Part shown: positions 17,481-25,726 of the stretch, piece after piece
How positions within the stretch are numbered: the first letter of the stretch is position 1
Layout: each line of letters starts with the position of its first letter
NCBI GenBank assembly: GCA_041395505.1
Contig: JAWLAG010000001.1
Coordinates: forward strand, 2,108,001-2,172,000
Length of the DNA: 64,000 nt
DNA from: Steroidobacteraceae bacterium
GTDB taxonomy: Bacteria > Pseudomonadota > Gammaproteobacteria > Steroidobacterales > Steroidobacteraceae
Direction of reading: 5' to 3'
Made by a program: the position numbers and the translations under genes
The notes under the pieces: model-generated
What the model saw: the letters and a program-made list of their open reading frames with translations, nothing else
What the model was told of the DNA's origin: nothing
Database searches by the model: none

Positions 17481-18112
17481 GATCGCCCACCGTCGAGGTG
17501 CAGTACCTGGCACGCGGACAGCTGCCCCTCCAATTCGTGATGTAGCGATGCCAGGACCATGCCGCCGCGCGCCAGCTGCTCCCGCATCAGTTCGACGACC
17601 AACCCGCGCCCGGCAACGTCAAGATTCGTCATCGGCTCATCAAGCAGCCAAAGTGGCACATCGACCATGCAAAGCATCGCTAAAGCCACGCGTCGGCGCT
17701 GTCCCGCCGACAGGCTGCGCACCGGAAGGTCTGAAAAACCATCCGCCCGCATGCGCCGCAGCGCGTCAGGGACAGTCCCGCGGGAACCCGCACCGCGAAT
17801 TGCCTGCCAAAAGCCGAGGTTTTCTCTCGCCGACAGGTCAGACTTCAGTGGTGCCTGGTGCCCGAGATAGAGCATCTGCGCATCCGCCGACGCTCGCTCT
17901 CGATGTACATCCATGCCGTTCAGACGGATCGAGCCCTCCTCGATTGGCAGCAGACCACAAATCGCACGCAGGAGGCTGGTCTTGCCGGCGCCATTGTCGC
18001 CACGCAGCAGCACGGCCGAGCCACTCACCAGGCTCAGCCGCACATTGCGCAGAACATGGGCGTCGCCGCGAAAGACATTCAAACCCTCGATGGTCAGGGC
18101 ATTGCTTTGCAT
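17477..18112 (-). CDS. ccmA: Heme exporter ATP-binding protein CcmA
   Basis: A 211-residue ABC ATPase with Walker A GDNGAGKTS (about 38-46), Q-loop region, signature LSAGQRRRVALA and Walker B PLWLLDEP. It drives the CcmABCD complex in the cytoplasm. It is the first ccm gene; the run ccmA-B-C-D-E-F-G-H-I is unbroken, and five of its eight junctions overlap by 4 bases. The 76 bases between it and the upstream SDR gene hold a 7-base-stem inverted repeat, so the ccm operon may have its own promoter there, but I see no convincing hexamers. Confidence 0.95.
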   Translation of the reverse strand: MQSNALTIEGLNVFRGDAHVLRNVRLSLVSGSAVLLRGDNGAGKTSLLRAICGLLPIEEGSIRLNGMDVHRERASADAQMLYLGHQAPLKSDLSARENLGFWQAIRGAGSRGTVPDALRRMRADGFSDLPVRSLSAGQRRRVALAMLCMVDVPLWLLDEPMTNLDVAGRGLVVELMREQLARGGMVLASLHHELEGQLSACQVLHLDGGRS

Positions 18113-18150
18113 CAGGCAAGATTACGCAAACTGGGGCGTAAATGCCCGCT

Positions 18151-18181
18151 GAGTGGCGCACACTGCGAGGTATTGCCACTC
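18151..18181 (-). terminator. Weak inverted repeat between SDR gene and ccmA
   Basis: Arms GAGTGGC and GCCACTC pair perfectly (7 bases) around a 17-base loop, 8 bases after the upstream SDR stop on the minus strand. No T-run follows, so it is a poor intrinsic terminator. It may be a weak termination or regulatory site separating the six-gene operon from ccm, or chance. Confidence 0.25.
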
Positions 18182-18188
18182 TTGCGGG

Positions 18189-18938
18189 CTAGGCGCGTAC
18201 GGACGCCCCGCCATCGACCACCAGGGTAGCGCCTGTAACGAACGAAGCATCGCGGCTCGCCAGAAACCGAATTGCTGCGGCGATTTCGGCGGGATCGGCG
18301 ATTCGGCCGAGGGCCCCATAGTCACCCATTGACGCACGCAGCTGCTCGGCGTCGACGCCGCGGGATGCGGCGCGCTTCAGATGGAATTCCGTCAGCGTTG
18401 CACCCGGCAGGACGGCATTGACGCGCACGCCATCGCGGCCATGATCTATGGCGAGATTTCGCACCAAGCCAAGCAACGCAGTCTTCGAGACATCGTAGGC
18501 AGCCATTGCCTTCGGTGCCTGCAATACGTTGACCGATGCAACTACCACGATCGCGCCACCGCCTGCCCGTATCATGTGGGGCAGCACGGAACGACAGCAA
18601 TTGACGACGCCTTGAAGATTGACGTCGAGCACGCGCTGCCATTCCTCTGGCGGTGTATCGAGGAGGCGGCCGCCGGTTTGCACTCCCGCATTGGCCACGA
18701 GGGTGTCGACGCGACCGAAGCGTTGCATTGCAAATGCAACGAATTCATCGCAGGACCCGGGATCCGCCACGTCACAACAAAATTGCTCGTGCCGACCCGC
18801 ACCGGTGGACCGCGGGTTGAGGTCGCCGACAAGCACCTGACAACCGTCGGCAGAGAATCGGTCTGCGCAGGCCCTGCCGATTCCCGATGCACCGCCGGTA
18901 ACGAGGCAAGTCTCGCGATCAATGCGATCCGCAGTCAT
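18189..18938 (-). CDS. SDR family oxidoreductase (classical)
   Basis: A 249-residue classical short-chain dehydrogenase. Cofactor motif TGGASGIG (14-21), NAG (83-85), and catalytic Ser135, Tyr148 and Lys152 (YDVSK) are present, as is the C-terminal VVDGG. Asp39 after strand 2 (VGDLNP) suggests NAD rather than NADP. It oxidises or reduces an alcohol/ketone of unknown identity. It is the last gene of a six-gene minus-strand operon and overlaps the VOC gene by 4 bases. Confidence 0.88.
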   Translation of the reverse strand: MTADRIDRETCLVTGGASGIGRACADRFSADGCQVLVGDLNPRSTGAGRHEQFCCDVADPGSCDEFVAFAMQRFGRVDTLVANAGVQTGGRLLDTPPEEWQRVLDVNLQGVVNCCRSVLPHMIRAGGGAIVVVASVNVLQAPKAMAAYDVSKTALLGLVRNLAIDHGRDGVRVNAVLPGATLTEFHLKRAASRGVDAEQLRASMGDYGALGRIADPAEIAAAIRFLASRDASFVTGATLVVDGGASVRA

Positions 18939-19351
18939 GGGCGTGGCTCGTAGTCCATGACGCAGGTTCCTCCGGCGATCTGCATGCTCTCGTCGGTATA
19001 TTGATGCAACTCGATGAAAATCCCGTTGGGATCCCGTGTCGTGACCATCCAGGTGCGATCCTTGCCACGCACCCGTTCACTGGCTGTGTATCCCGCCGCC
19101 AGAAGCGACTGGCGGACCGAGTCGATATCGTCTGACTCAATGGCAAAATGGCGCAACCCGCCCTCCGGGCGCGCCCGAACCACCAACACCACTTCGATGA
19201 AGCTACGATCGGCAAACTTCAGGTAAAAACCGATCAGCAAGCCGTCATTATTGCGAAATTCGAACTGGCGCCGCAGCCCGAGACAGCGATAGAACTTCTC
19301 CGTGATTTCCAGGTCTGCGGTTTCGATGCAGACATGCGCCAGCTTGCTCAT
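18935..19351 (-). CDS. VOC family protein in the six-gene operon
   Basis: A 138-residue vicinal-oxygen-chelate protein: LAHVCIETADLEITEKFYR opens the first module, and RHFAIESDDID and TRDPNGIFIELHQYT the second. His7, a histidine in LRHFAI and the glutamate in IFIELH sit in the positions of the metal ligands of glyoxalase I-type enzymes, so a metal-dependent lyase or isomerase is plausible. Its 4-base overlap with the downstream SDR and 5-base gap after the MDR gene tie it to the operon's pathway. Confidence 0.82.
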   Translation of the reverse strand: MSKLAHVCIETADLEITEKFYRCLGLRRQFEFRNNDGLLIGFYLKFADRSFIEVVLVVRARPEGGLRHFAIESDDIDSVRQSLLAAGYTASERVRGKDRTWMVTTRDPNGIFIELHQYTDESMQIAGGTCVMDYEPRP

Positions 19352-19356
19352 GAAAA

Positions 19357-20361
19357 CTAGCCTCCCTCGAATGCCGTCCAGTCGAATACGATGCCGAGCA
19401 CATCCTGCCGATGCTGATCGGCCAACGCATAGGCTTCAGCGCACCTCGTGGGCGGGAATTCATGTGTGATCAAGTCATCGACGCTGAATCGACCGTCGAG
19501 CAGAAGTTTGAAAAAAACCCTGTCGATGGCGCGTTGCGTCCAGCCACCCCGGTCATGGTGATCATGGGTCGCGACGATAGTCAGCCCGCGCGTCATCACC
19601 TCGGAGCTCAGGTGCTGCTTCTCCGGATAACCGGTGTCGCCGAGCAGAACACAGCATCCAAAGTTCGCAACCATGGGCAAGGCAGCGTGAAATACCGTGG
19701 CGTTTCCAGTGGTGTCCACGACGATATCGAAACCATTGGCGCCACTCCCGGCGAGGAGCTGGCCTTTGGCGTCTTCGATTGACCCGCAAACCGTGCGGCA
19801 ACACGCTCCCTGCGCAGCAAGTCGCAATCGCCTCTGCGACTGATCGACGACCACGATATCGCTCATACCGGCCGCGTTCGCCCAGCGAACCAACATCTGC
19901 CCGACCGGTCCGGCGCCAACGATCAGAACATTGCCGCCCAGCGCGAACTTCGCCGCAAAAGCCGCTCGAAAAGCCGTCTTGGCGAGGCCCGCCCAGCAGG
20001 CCGAGCGCGGGTCGGCCGCGCGCGGAACCGGCGAACAGGCGATCGCGGGCAAAGTCCAGCGCGAACAATGCGCCATCCGCATGAAGATACGCTCACCCGG
20101 GCGAAACTCCGTGACGCCCTCGCCAACACTTTCGATTTCGGCAACGCATTGCACGCCGGTCTTGAGTTGCGGAAACTTGAATCGCCGCGCGAAGTGCGAG
20201 TCCGGCGAGTAGCGCTGGTGCAAAATCGTGAGTTCAGTGCCGATACTCATCAGGCTATAGAGTGCGCGCACCGACACCTCACCATTGGCAGGCGCCGGGA
20301 CATCGAAAGTCTCGAGCTCCGCGACACCTGGCCGCGTGAAAACGACGCGCTGCGCCATCAT
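19357..20361 (-). CDS. MDR-superfamily (zinc-type alcohol dehydrogenase-like) dehydrogenase
   Basis: A 334-residue medium-chain dehydrogenase. The GroES-like N-domain (SLMSIGTELTILHQRYSP) resembles the BchC/polyol-dehydrogenase branch; the Rossmann domain starts NVLIVGAGPVGQMLVRWA. The usual GHE zinc signature is replaced by GVQCVAEI, and no cysteine sits at the normal first zinc position (GTEL), so catalytic zinc is doubtful. Two adjacent ATGs (20361, 20358) could start it. Six bases after the upstream SDR stop. The substrate is probably a polyol, sugar-like or alicyclic alcohol (inference). Confidence 0.82.
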   Translation of the reverse strand: MMAQRVVFTRPGVAELETFDVPAPANGEVSVRALYSLMSIGTELTILHQRYSPDSHFARRFKFPQLKTGVQCVAEIESVGEGVTEFRPGERIFMRMAHCSRWTLPAIACSPVPRAADPRSACWAGLAKTAFRAAFAAKFALGGNVLIVGAGPVGQMLVRWANAAGMSDIVVVDQSQRRLRLAAQGACCRTVCGSIEDAKGQLLAGSGANGFDIVVDTTGNATVFHAALPMVANFGCCVLLGDTGYPEKQHLSSEVMTRGLTIVATHDHHDRGGWTQRAIDRVFFKLLLDGRFSVDDLITHEFPPTRCAEAYALADQHRQDVLGIVFDWTAFEGG

Positions 20362-20367
20362 TGACCG

Positions 20368-21258
20368 TCACTCATTGGCCGGGTGCGGCGGCTCGTCTTG
20401 ACCAACGCTCCACCAATGAGTGTCCGCCACCGATCTGAGGAACGTATCGCGATCACGATCGTCCATGCCGAGCATCTTCGCGAGCACCCTCTCCGCCGTG
20501 GGATCGGCCGGCCAGCGCAGCCGCGTGCCGTCCGACCGTGAAACGCGAACCATGAGCTCTGCAACGCCAGCTGGATCCTGGGCCTCCGGCAAGCGCTTCA
20601 GCCAAGCGTCGTTGCGATATGCGACGAGCTTCGAGTAAGGCGATGATGTTGGATAGCCAACCGGAAGATTCGTTCCGCGATCGATATTGCCACCGAATAT
20701 CGAGGTTGCATAAAGTCCGGCTTCGATCAGCGCAACCCGGATGCCGAATCGATCGACTTCGTGGCGCAGCGCCTCCGTCGCGCCTTCAAGAGCGAACTTG
20801 CTCGCCGAATAGCAGACGTCCGCAGGCAGTCCGGCTATTCCGGACAGTGAGCTCACCATGATGACGTAGCCGGACCGCTGCAGCCGCATTTGTGGCAACA
20901 CCGCCCGCGTCAGCAACATGGGTCCCACGAAGTTGGTTTCCATGACTTCGCGAATCTGCCGCTCGGTCAGATCCTCGAACGCACCTGGATGCAAAATGCC
21001 GGCGTTGTTCACCAGAACGTCCAGCCGCCCCGATTCAGCGACTATCTGTCGCACCAGCGGCGCAAAACTTGCGCCTTTAGTGATATCGAGTTCGACGCAG
21101 TGTATGTCGAGCGACTCGGCCCGCGCCCTGTCGCGTAGCGAGCCGCCACGGGCGGGATTTCGCATCGATGCGTAAACGGTATCACCTGCGCGCGCAAACG
21201 CGAGCGCAGCCTCGAGCCCGAAGCCGCTGCTGCATCCAGTTATGACGACAACGGCCAT
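20368..21258 (-). CDS. SDR family oxidoreductase (17beta-HSD/retinol-type)
   Basis: A 296-residue short-chain dehydrogenase with TGCSSGFG (7-14), NNAG (84-87), Ser137, Tyr150 and Lys154 (YSASK). The TGCSSGFG variant and the long C-terminal region after EAGLYATSI are typical of the group annotated as 17beta-hydroxysteroid or retinol dehydrogenase-like; real substrates vary widely. Only 3 bases separate it from the Gfo/Idh/MocA gene, so it belongs to the same operon. Confidence 0.87.
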   Translation of the reverse strand: MAVVVITGCSSGFGLEAALAFARAGDTVYASMRNPARGGSLRDRARAESLDIHCVELDITKGASFAPLVRQIVAESGRLDVLVNNAGILHPGAFEDLTERQIREVMETNFVGPMLLTRAVLPQMRLQRSGYVIMVSSLSGIAGLPADVCYSASKFALEGATEALRHEVDRFGIRVALIEAGLYATSIFGGNIDRGTNLPVGYPTSSPYSKLVAYRNDAWLKRLPEAQDPAGVAELMVRVSRSDGTRLRWPADPTAERVLAKMLGMDDRDRDTFLRSVADTHWWSVGQDEPPHPANE

Positions 21259-21261
21259 GGG

Positions 21262-22266
21262 TCAGTGACTCACCGCGGGCGCGTCTCGAGTGGCTGTTGC
21301 GGCACCGATCTGCCGCCGTATCTCATCCAGGCTTTTCATGATGGCGATCGTCTCCTCGAGCGGCATGACTGTGCTCTGCCGGTCACCTCGCGCCAGGCAT
21401 CGCTTGACCTCGAGCAACTGGTACCCATAGCCCCCGGTCGGCAGCGGAAATTCCAATATCTCGCTCGTCCCGGCGTAATCGATGATCTCGAGCGTCAGCG
21501 GGCAATATACCGGCGCAGGGATCCGGATCCGGCCGCGCTCGCCCAGTATCTCCATATCCGGCGGCCGCCGCGAGCGCATGGATACAAATTGCAAGGCCTG
21601 GGCCGCCGGCCAGGACAATAGTGCCGCAAATTGTTCATCAACACCGGTCTTGCCGATCAAGCCGTTCGCGCAGATCGACTGCGGTGCTCCCAGCAGCATG
21701 TGACACAGCGATACCAGGTAGACGCCTGCGTCGAGCAGACAACCGCCACCCAATTGCGCACTCAACAGATAGTCCGGTGCATTTGCATCGGGCAGGAATG
21801 CGCCACCACCGGTGATGAGTCGTGTTGGACCTACTCTTTGGCCGGCGACAAGCCGGTGCAGCGCACTCATCACCGGCAGGAAGCGGGTCCACATCGCCTC
21901 CATCACGAATGTGCCGGTTGCTGCAGCGGCTGTAGCCACTTTCGATGCTTCCTCGGCCGACACCGCGAAAGGCTTCTCACACAAGACCGCAATACCGTGC
22001 CGAACACATGCCAGCATTTGCGCGGCATGCAACGCCGGCGGACTTGCGATGTAGACGAGATCCGGCGCGGCCGTCGCCAACATGTCATCCAGATCGACGA
22101 AACTCGCGACACTACCGAAACGGCTCGCAAACCGCCGGCTCGTTGCAAAATCGCGCGAGCAGTGCGCAACCAGCGCGTAGCCATGCTCTGCCATCAAGTT
22201 GATCTGCGCCGCCATGATCGCAGCCATCCGGCCACTGCCAATGATTGCGACCCGCAGGCCGGTCAT
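21262..22266 (-). CDS. Gfo/Idh/MocA family oxidoreductase
   Basis: A 334-residue NAD(P)-dependent oxidoreductase. The N-terminal Rossmann fold begins VAIIGSGRMAAIMAAQI and the catalytic-lysine motif CEKPFAVSAEE is at about 96-106; the C-terminal alpha/beta domain follows. Family members act on sugars, inositols, trans-dihydrodiols and related cyclic compounds. ATG at 22266 shares one base with the stop of the DUF819 gene (TGATG), fixing the start and showing coupling; a much longer in-frame extension upstream is antisense-like arginine-rich noise. Confidence 0.87.
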   Translation of the reverse strand: MTGLRVAIIGSGRMAAIMAAQINLMAEHGYALVAHCSRDFATSRRFASRFGSVASFVDLDDMLATAAPDLVYIASPPALHAAQMLACVRHGIAVLCEKPFAVSAEEASKVATAAAATGTFVMEAMWTRFLPVMSALHRLVAGQRVGPTRLITGGGAFLPDANAPDYLLSAQLGGGCLLDAGVYLVSLCHMLLGAPQSICANGLIGKTGVDEQFAALLSWPAAQALQFVSMRSRRPPDMEILGERGRIRIPAPVYCPLTLEIIDYAGTSEILEFPLPTGGYGYQLLEVKRCLARGDRQSTVMPLEETIAIMKSLDEIRRQIGAATATRDAPAVSH

Positions 22267-23390
22267 CAGGGGGCAAGCCAGCGATACAGGGCAATACCGA
22301 TGAAATTGGCGATGACGTAACCCAACATGCCGATCGTGATGGCGGGTGTTACCAAGGCACGCCACCCCTTGGTGGATGCGATCGCGGCGGCAGCGCCAGC
22401 GCCGACGATTGCCGCGCCCGAACCAACGACCATCGAGGGCACGTCGATGCGCAGCAGGCGCGCTCCCAGCAACAGCACGATGAATTGTATTGCCAGCATG
22501 TAGGCGCAATAGACGAACAGTACCGGCGCGGAACGAAGAAAACCGATTGCGTCAGTCCCCGCCCCGATCATCGCAAAAAAAGCGTACATGCAGAGCATGC
22601 CCAGCTCGAAATCGCCCTCCAGTCGCGCAAACCTTCGCGGCATGACATTCGCGACCGCGACCGTGATGACAGTGATGTAAAAAAGATTGTAGGTCTGGTG
22701 GCCGAATCGTGCGCTCAATTTGGTCGATACGGCACAGATAGCGAGACTCATCGCAAGCGCCAGCGCCAGATGCGACGGACGCAACGACGGCTTGGACTGC
22801 GCCGTGATCGCTGACCGCTCGACAGTCTCCTGATTGCGAGCGACACCGAGCCAGCGCTGCACCCAGGGCAAGGCCGGCAAAGTCACCAACACCAACAGGC
22901 CCAGCACGCTGACCGGCGCACTTGCGCTCAGCGATACGCTGAATTCAGTGGGTGTCATTTCAACGGCTTGCGAAATGGCGACGAAATTGACGACACCGCC
23001 AATGAATGCGCCGGCATAGGTTGCCGCAATCTTTGCGCCTTCTTGGCCGAGATCGAAAAGGTAATAGCCGCTCACTGCACCGAGGCAAACACCGACGCTC
23101 GCGATCATGAATGCCGGCAGCACCCAGCCGCCGCGCGAGATGACCTGGCGAAGATCGGCTTTGAATAACAAGAGTGGTACTGCCATTGGCAACAAATACT
23201 GGCCGACGAATCCAAAGGCGGCTGCCTCGCGAGGTATAACGCCGGTGTTGGAGAGCAACAGACCGATGCCAATGACCCAGGGCACGCCCGGCACGACGCG
23301 CGCGATCGGTCGACTGTCGATCCAGAATCCGAACCAGGCCAGTGCGAAGATGACGGCGGCCAGGGCAAGATGATTTTCGGGATCGATCAC
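22266..23390 (-). CDS. DUF819-family membrane protein (putative transporter)
   Basis: A 374-residue protein with about ten to twelve hydrophobic segments in two halves and the motif FIGGVVNFVAISQAVE, typical of DUF819 (YjcL-like) proteins of unknown function. Two-half symmetry and glycine-rich re-entrant-like segments (VGSGAAIVGAGAAAAIAS) are transporter-like. It is the first gene of the six-gene operon, so it may import the compound that the five enzymes process (inference). Start is GTG at 23390 with GGGAGA about 9 bases upstream, only 29 bases after the 3' end of tRNA-Leu. Confidence 0.82.
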   Translation of the reverse strand: MIDPENHLALAAVIFALAWFGFWIDSRPIARVVPGVPWVIGIGLLLSNTGVIPREAAAFGFVGQYLLPMAVPLLLFKADLRQVISRGGWVLPAFMIASVGVCLGAVSGYYLFDLGQEGAKIAATYAGAFIGGVVNFVAISQAVEMTPTEFSVSLSASAPVSVLGLLVLVTLPALPWVQRWLGVARNQETVERSAITAQSKPSLRPSHLALALAMSLAICAVSTKLSARFGHQTYNLFYITVITVAVANVMPRRFARLEGDFELGMLCMYAFFAMIGAGTDAIGFLRSAPVLFVYCAYMLAIQFIVLLLGARLLRIDVPSMVVGSGAAIVGAGAAAAIASTKGWRALVTPAITIGMLGYVIANFIGIALYRWLAP

Positions 23391-23419
23391 TGAACAGTCT
23401 CCCAGTACGACCGCGGGAC

Positions 23420-23503
23420 TGCCCTGGGCCGGAATCGAACCGGCACGGCCTTGCGGCCAACGGATTTTAAGTCCGTTGCGTCTACCAATTCCGCCACCAG
23501 GGC
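23420..23503 (-). tRNA. tRNA-Leu (anticodon UAA)
   Basis: An 84-base cloverleaf. The acceptor pair GCCCTGG/CCAGGGC, the D arm, an anticodon stem ACGGA/TCCGT with loop CTTAAAA (anticodon TAA at 23467-23469), a long class II variable arm and the T arm with TTCGATT are complete. The CCA end is not encoded. The long variable arm and UAA anticodon identify leucine. It corresponds to E. coli leuZ in gene order. Confidence 0.95.
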
Positions 23504-23523
23504 AATGTTATATTTTTCAATAT

Positions 23524-23551
23524 GCTATACGGCATTTCTCGAGCGATTCAA
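23524..23551 (-). promoter_or_regulatory. Candidate sigma-70 promoter for tRNA-Leu
   Basis: On the minus strand, TTGAAT and TATAGC are separated by 16 bases, ending 20 bases before the tRNA. It lies just beyond the ion-channel stop, so the tRNA and possibly the six-gene operon after it could be transcribed from here. Confidence 0.45.
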
Positions 23552-23559
23552 ACACAAGC

Positions 23560-24000
23560 CTAGGTACTGCGACGCCAGAAACTCTGCATTTCGATGAATG
23601 TAAATGACGCCGACCAGGTAATCAGCACGAAACCAGCGAGTGACTCCGGGCCGGCGAGTATGCGGATCGCGCCATGCGGCACGATGTCACCCAGGCCCAG
23701 GGTCGTAAAGACCACGGCAGAAAAGTAACCGCAGTTGACGATGTTGTCCTCACCGATACCTTGCAACACCCCATAAACCGGATCCTGCAGCAGAAACAGG
23801 TAGGCCAGAGCGAAGAGGAAAATCTGCAGGCTGTGTACCGTGAGAATCGCAAAGATCAGCAGCAGAATTCGGCGGCGGCTGCGCGTATGCATGCGCGGCA
23901 AAGTCGCCGACAGCCAGGCAAGCGCCTCGTAGTGAATGAGGACGCACAGGCTGACCATGAACAGGGCGAGCAGGGAGACGACGACAACTGGCGTATGCAA
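23560..24000 (-). CDS. Two-helix ion channel protein (potassium-channel-like)
   Basis: A 146-residue membrane protein: hydrophobic segments at about 4-30, 44-70 and 112-135, with the pore signature FTTLGLGDIVP (98-108) in place of the canonical TVGYGD filter. That layout matches small bacterial Ion_trans_2 channels without a regulatory domain. Selectivity is uncertain because the filter tyrosine is leucine. The only start that keeps the first helix is TTG at 24000; ATG at 23958 would shorten that helix. It sits between tRNA-Cys and tRNA-Leu, all on the minus strand. Confidence 0.7.
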   Translation of the reverse strand: MHTPVVVVSLLALFMVSLCVLIHYEALAWLSATLPRMHTRSRRRILLLIFAILTVHSLQIFLFALAYLFLLQDPVYGVLQGIGEDNIVNCGYFSAVVFTTLGLGDIVPHGAIRILAGPESLAGFVLITWSASFTFIEMQSFWRRST

Positions 24001-24072
24001 GAAAATCCGGACCCATGCAATGAAATCCGGGAGAAGAATACCACTCGCACCGCGCCGACAAATGGGGGCGAC

Positions 24073-24146
24073 TGGAGGCTAGGGTCGGAATCGAACCGGC
24101 GTCCACGGCTTTGCAGGCCGCTGCATGACCACTCTGCCACCTAGCC
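24073..24146 (-). tRNA. tRNA-Cys (anticodon GCA)
   Basis: A 74-base gene including an encoded CCA end (24073-24075). Acceptor GGCTAGG/CCTAGCC, anticodon loop CTGCAAA with anticodon GCA at 24112-24114, and T loop TTCGATT are present. Discriminator base is T (U), as normal for cysteine tRNA. It corresponds to E. coli cysT in order. Confidence 0.95.
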
Positions 24147-24181
24147 TTGCGTGGCGATCCGCCGCCGAAGCGGGGGACGGC

Positions 24182-24210
24182 ACTTTAATGGCAGCCTCTG
24201 GCAGACGCAA
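24182..24210 (-). promoter_or_regulatory. Candidate promoter for tRNA-Cys
   Basis: TTGCGT and TAAAGT on the minus strand with a 17-base spacer, 35 bases upstream of the tRNA. The stretch in between is strongly G+C-rich near the predicted start, as in stringently controlled stable-RNA promoters. Both hexamers are imperfect. Confidence 0.35.
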
Positions 24211-24242
24211 GGCGCCGCATGGCATGCAGCCTGGCACAGGCG

Positions 24243-24743
24243 CTACCTGACGGTAATGTGAATCGTCTCGGAAACCACCGGTGGGTCGTGTGGTATGTGC
24301 AGGTAATCGCCGAGGAGCAGCGTCAGACTGTGCTCGCCCGGTGCGAGCTCGATCTGGGTCTCTGTCTGGCCGCCGCCAAAATGCCGGTGCTGCTCATCGT
24401 TCGGAATCGGTTGGCTCAAATCGGGCAGACCGGTGTCGATCAGCAAATGGTGATGACCCGAATTCGGCGCAGTGTCGCCGGCCTTGACGATCGCGACGCC
24501 TTCCGCGCCGAACCGAACCGTCACCGGATTCGTTACGGTCGCACCATCCACTGGTTCGATGATGAAAACGCTTGCGCCGGAGGGAGCAGGTGTACGTGGC
24601 AATGCAACCGGCGCCGTGGGCGGCGCGGCATTCGCAGGTTCGGCGGGCGCGGGCGATTGCGCACCGCGCTGACACCCTGCCGTCGAAATCGCAACCACGA
24701 TCATCGCCATCCAGCACGCGTTCCGCGCAGTCGTTGCATTCAT
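24243..24743 (-). CDS. DUF4399 lipoprotein
   Basis: A 166-residue protein with a type II signal peptide; the lipobox STAGC puts the lipidated cysteine at residue 24. After a proline/alanine-rich linker, the DUF4399 core is clear: NSGHHHLLIDT, DEQHRHFGGGQTETQIEL and PGEHSLTLLLGDY. The histidine-rich core could bind metal (inference); function is unknown. ATG at 24743 is set by a strong GGAGGT 7-8 bases upstream; a longer reading upstream would bury the signal. Confidence 0.85.
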   Translation of the reverse strand: MNATTARNACWMAMIVVAISTAGCQRGAQSPAPAEPANAAPPTAPVALPRTPAPSGASVFIIEPVDGATVTNPVTVRFGAEGVAIVKAGDTAPNSGHHHLLIDTGLPDLSQPIPNDEQHRHFGGGQTETQIELAPGEHSLTLLLGDYLHIPHDPPVVSETIHITVR

Positions 24744-24897
24744 GTTGATTACCTCCAGGCGCCCGATCATACGCATAATGCCCCGATACATCACACTGGG
24801 AATCGCACACCTCATCTGCGGCCAGGGCTGTTGCGCGCACGCATCACCGCCCTATGAAAGCGGAGCACGTCGGTCTCCGCCGACACGTTCCACCCGC

Positions 24898-25620
24898 TCA
24901 AAGTCGCGGCATTTCCGCCAGCGCGGACTCGCGCCCCGATCGTTTGCGTGGATACGGCGCGAGCATGCTGAGCTTGAGCCATCGTGGGAACTGGCGCACA
25001 AGGCGCGCCGGACCGGTCACTACAATGTGACCGCTGCGCAGTTCGGCGCGAAGATCGCGGAAGCCACGCCAGGTCTCGATGAACAGGCGCAGCTCGGCCC
25101 GGACATGAAGATCCACGTCATAGCCCGGATCCTTGAGGCACATTTCGACCACACCCGAGTCATTGATCAGCCAGAAACGCCGGGTGTCGGCGGGCGCTCC
25201 AACGAAATGAAATTGCATCACCGTACGGCCAGGGGGCATGTTGTCGGTGTCGAGTCGCGTGTGCATGCTCCAGGCAAGAAAGGCCGGGTCCATGTCATCG
25301 TTGACCATATCCCGGCCCCAGTTCTGACCCCAGACCGCCAGGCTCTCGAGCATGGGCTCCAGGTCCCGCCCGGCTGGGGTGAGACGGTAGATACGCTTGC
25401 GGCCGCGCTTCGCGGCGGTACGCTCGAGAATGCCTGCCCGCACGAGCTGATCGAGTCGCTGCGAAAGTAGCGACGGCGAACAGCGGGGCACACCTCGCTG
25501 GATCTCACCGAACGACTCACAACCGTCGACTACACGGCTTACGATGAGGATCGTCCAGCGTTCGCACAGGAGCTCTGCGGCCAGCGCGAGCGGGCAATAT
25601 TGTCCATATCCCCTCGCCAT
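24898..25620 (-). CDS. HxlR-family transcriptional regulator with C-terminal extension
   Basis: A 240-residue regulator. The N-terminal winged helix (about 1-105) has the HxlR features CPLALAAELLCERWTILIVS, SPSLLSQRLDQLVRAGILER and RIYRLTPAGRDL. The remaining roughly 130 residues (MQFHFVG... to AELRSGHIVVTGPARLVRQF) resemble the SCP2-like sensor found in longer members of this group, so a hydrophobic ligand is possible (inference). It is divergent from a haloperoxidase-like gene with 106 bases between, where a dyad sits at 25655-25674; regulating itself and that gene is likely. ATG at 25620 chosen to match the family N-terminus. Confidence 0.85.
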   Translation of the reverse strand: MARGYGQYCPLALAAELLCERWTILIVSRVVDGCESFGEIQRGVPRCSPSLLSQRLDQLVRAGILERTAAKRGRKRIYRLTPAGRDLEPMLESLAVWGQNWGRDMVNDDMDPAFLAWSMHTRLDTDNMPPGRTVMQFHFVGAPADTRRFWLINDSGVVEMCLKDPGYDVDLHVRAELRLFIETWRGFRDLRAELRSGHIVVTGPARLVRQFPRWLKLSMLAPYPRKRSGRESALAEMPRL

Positions 25621-25654
25621 GCCTGCAGTTTCACCCGAATGCCGCGGCAATGCC

Positions 25655-25674
25655 ACTACAGATTTTGCAGTAGT
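25655..25674. promoter_or_regulatory. Candidate HxlR operator between divergent genes
   Basis: ACTAC and GTAGT arms, 10 bases apart, form a 20-base dyad 35 bases before the regulator start and about 53 before the haloperoxidase start. Several studied HxlR proteins bind similar TACTA/TAGTA dyads. The dyad overlaps TTGCAG, a possible -35, on the plus strand. No strong -10 was found. Confidence 0.35.
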
Positions 25675-25726
25675 TGCCATTCGACAGGGTAATTACACTC
25701 GGCCTAATACCTGGAGCCTGAGGTAT

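Noticed and set aside
16915..18141. A 408-codon plus-strand reading frame
   Set aside because: Antisense to ccmA and ccmB, both of which have full motif support.
23391..23420. tRNA-Leu 3' end as a genomic-island attachment site for the six-gene operon
   Set aside because: No integrase and no repeated tRNA end found in the window.
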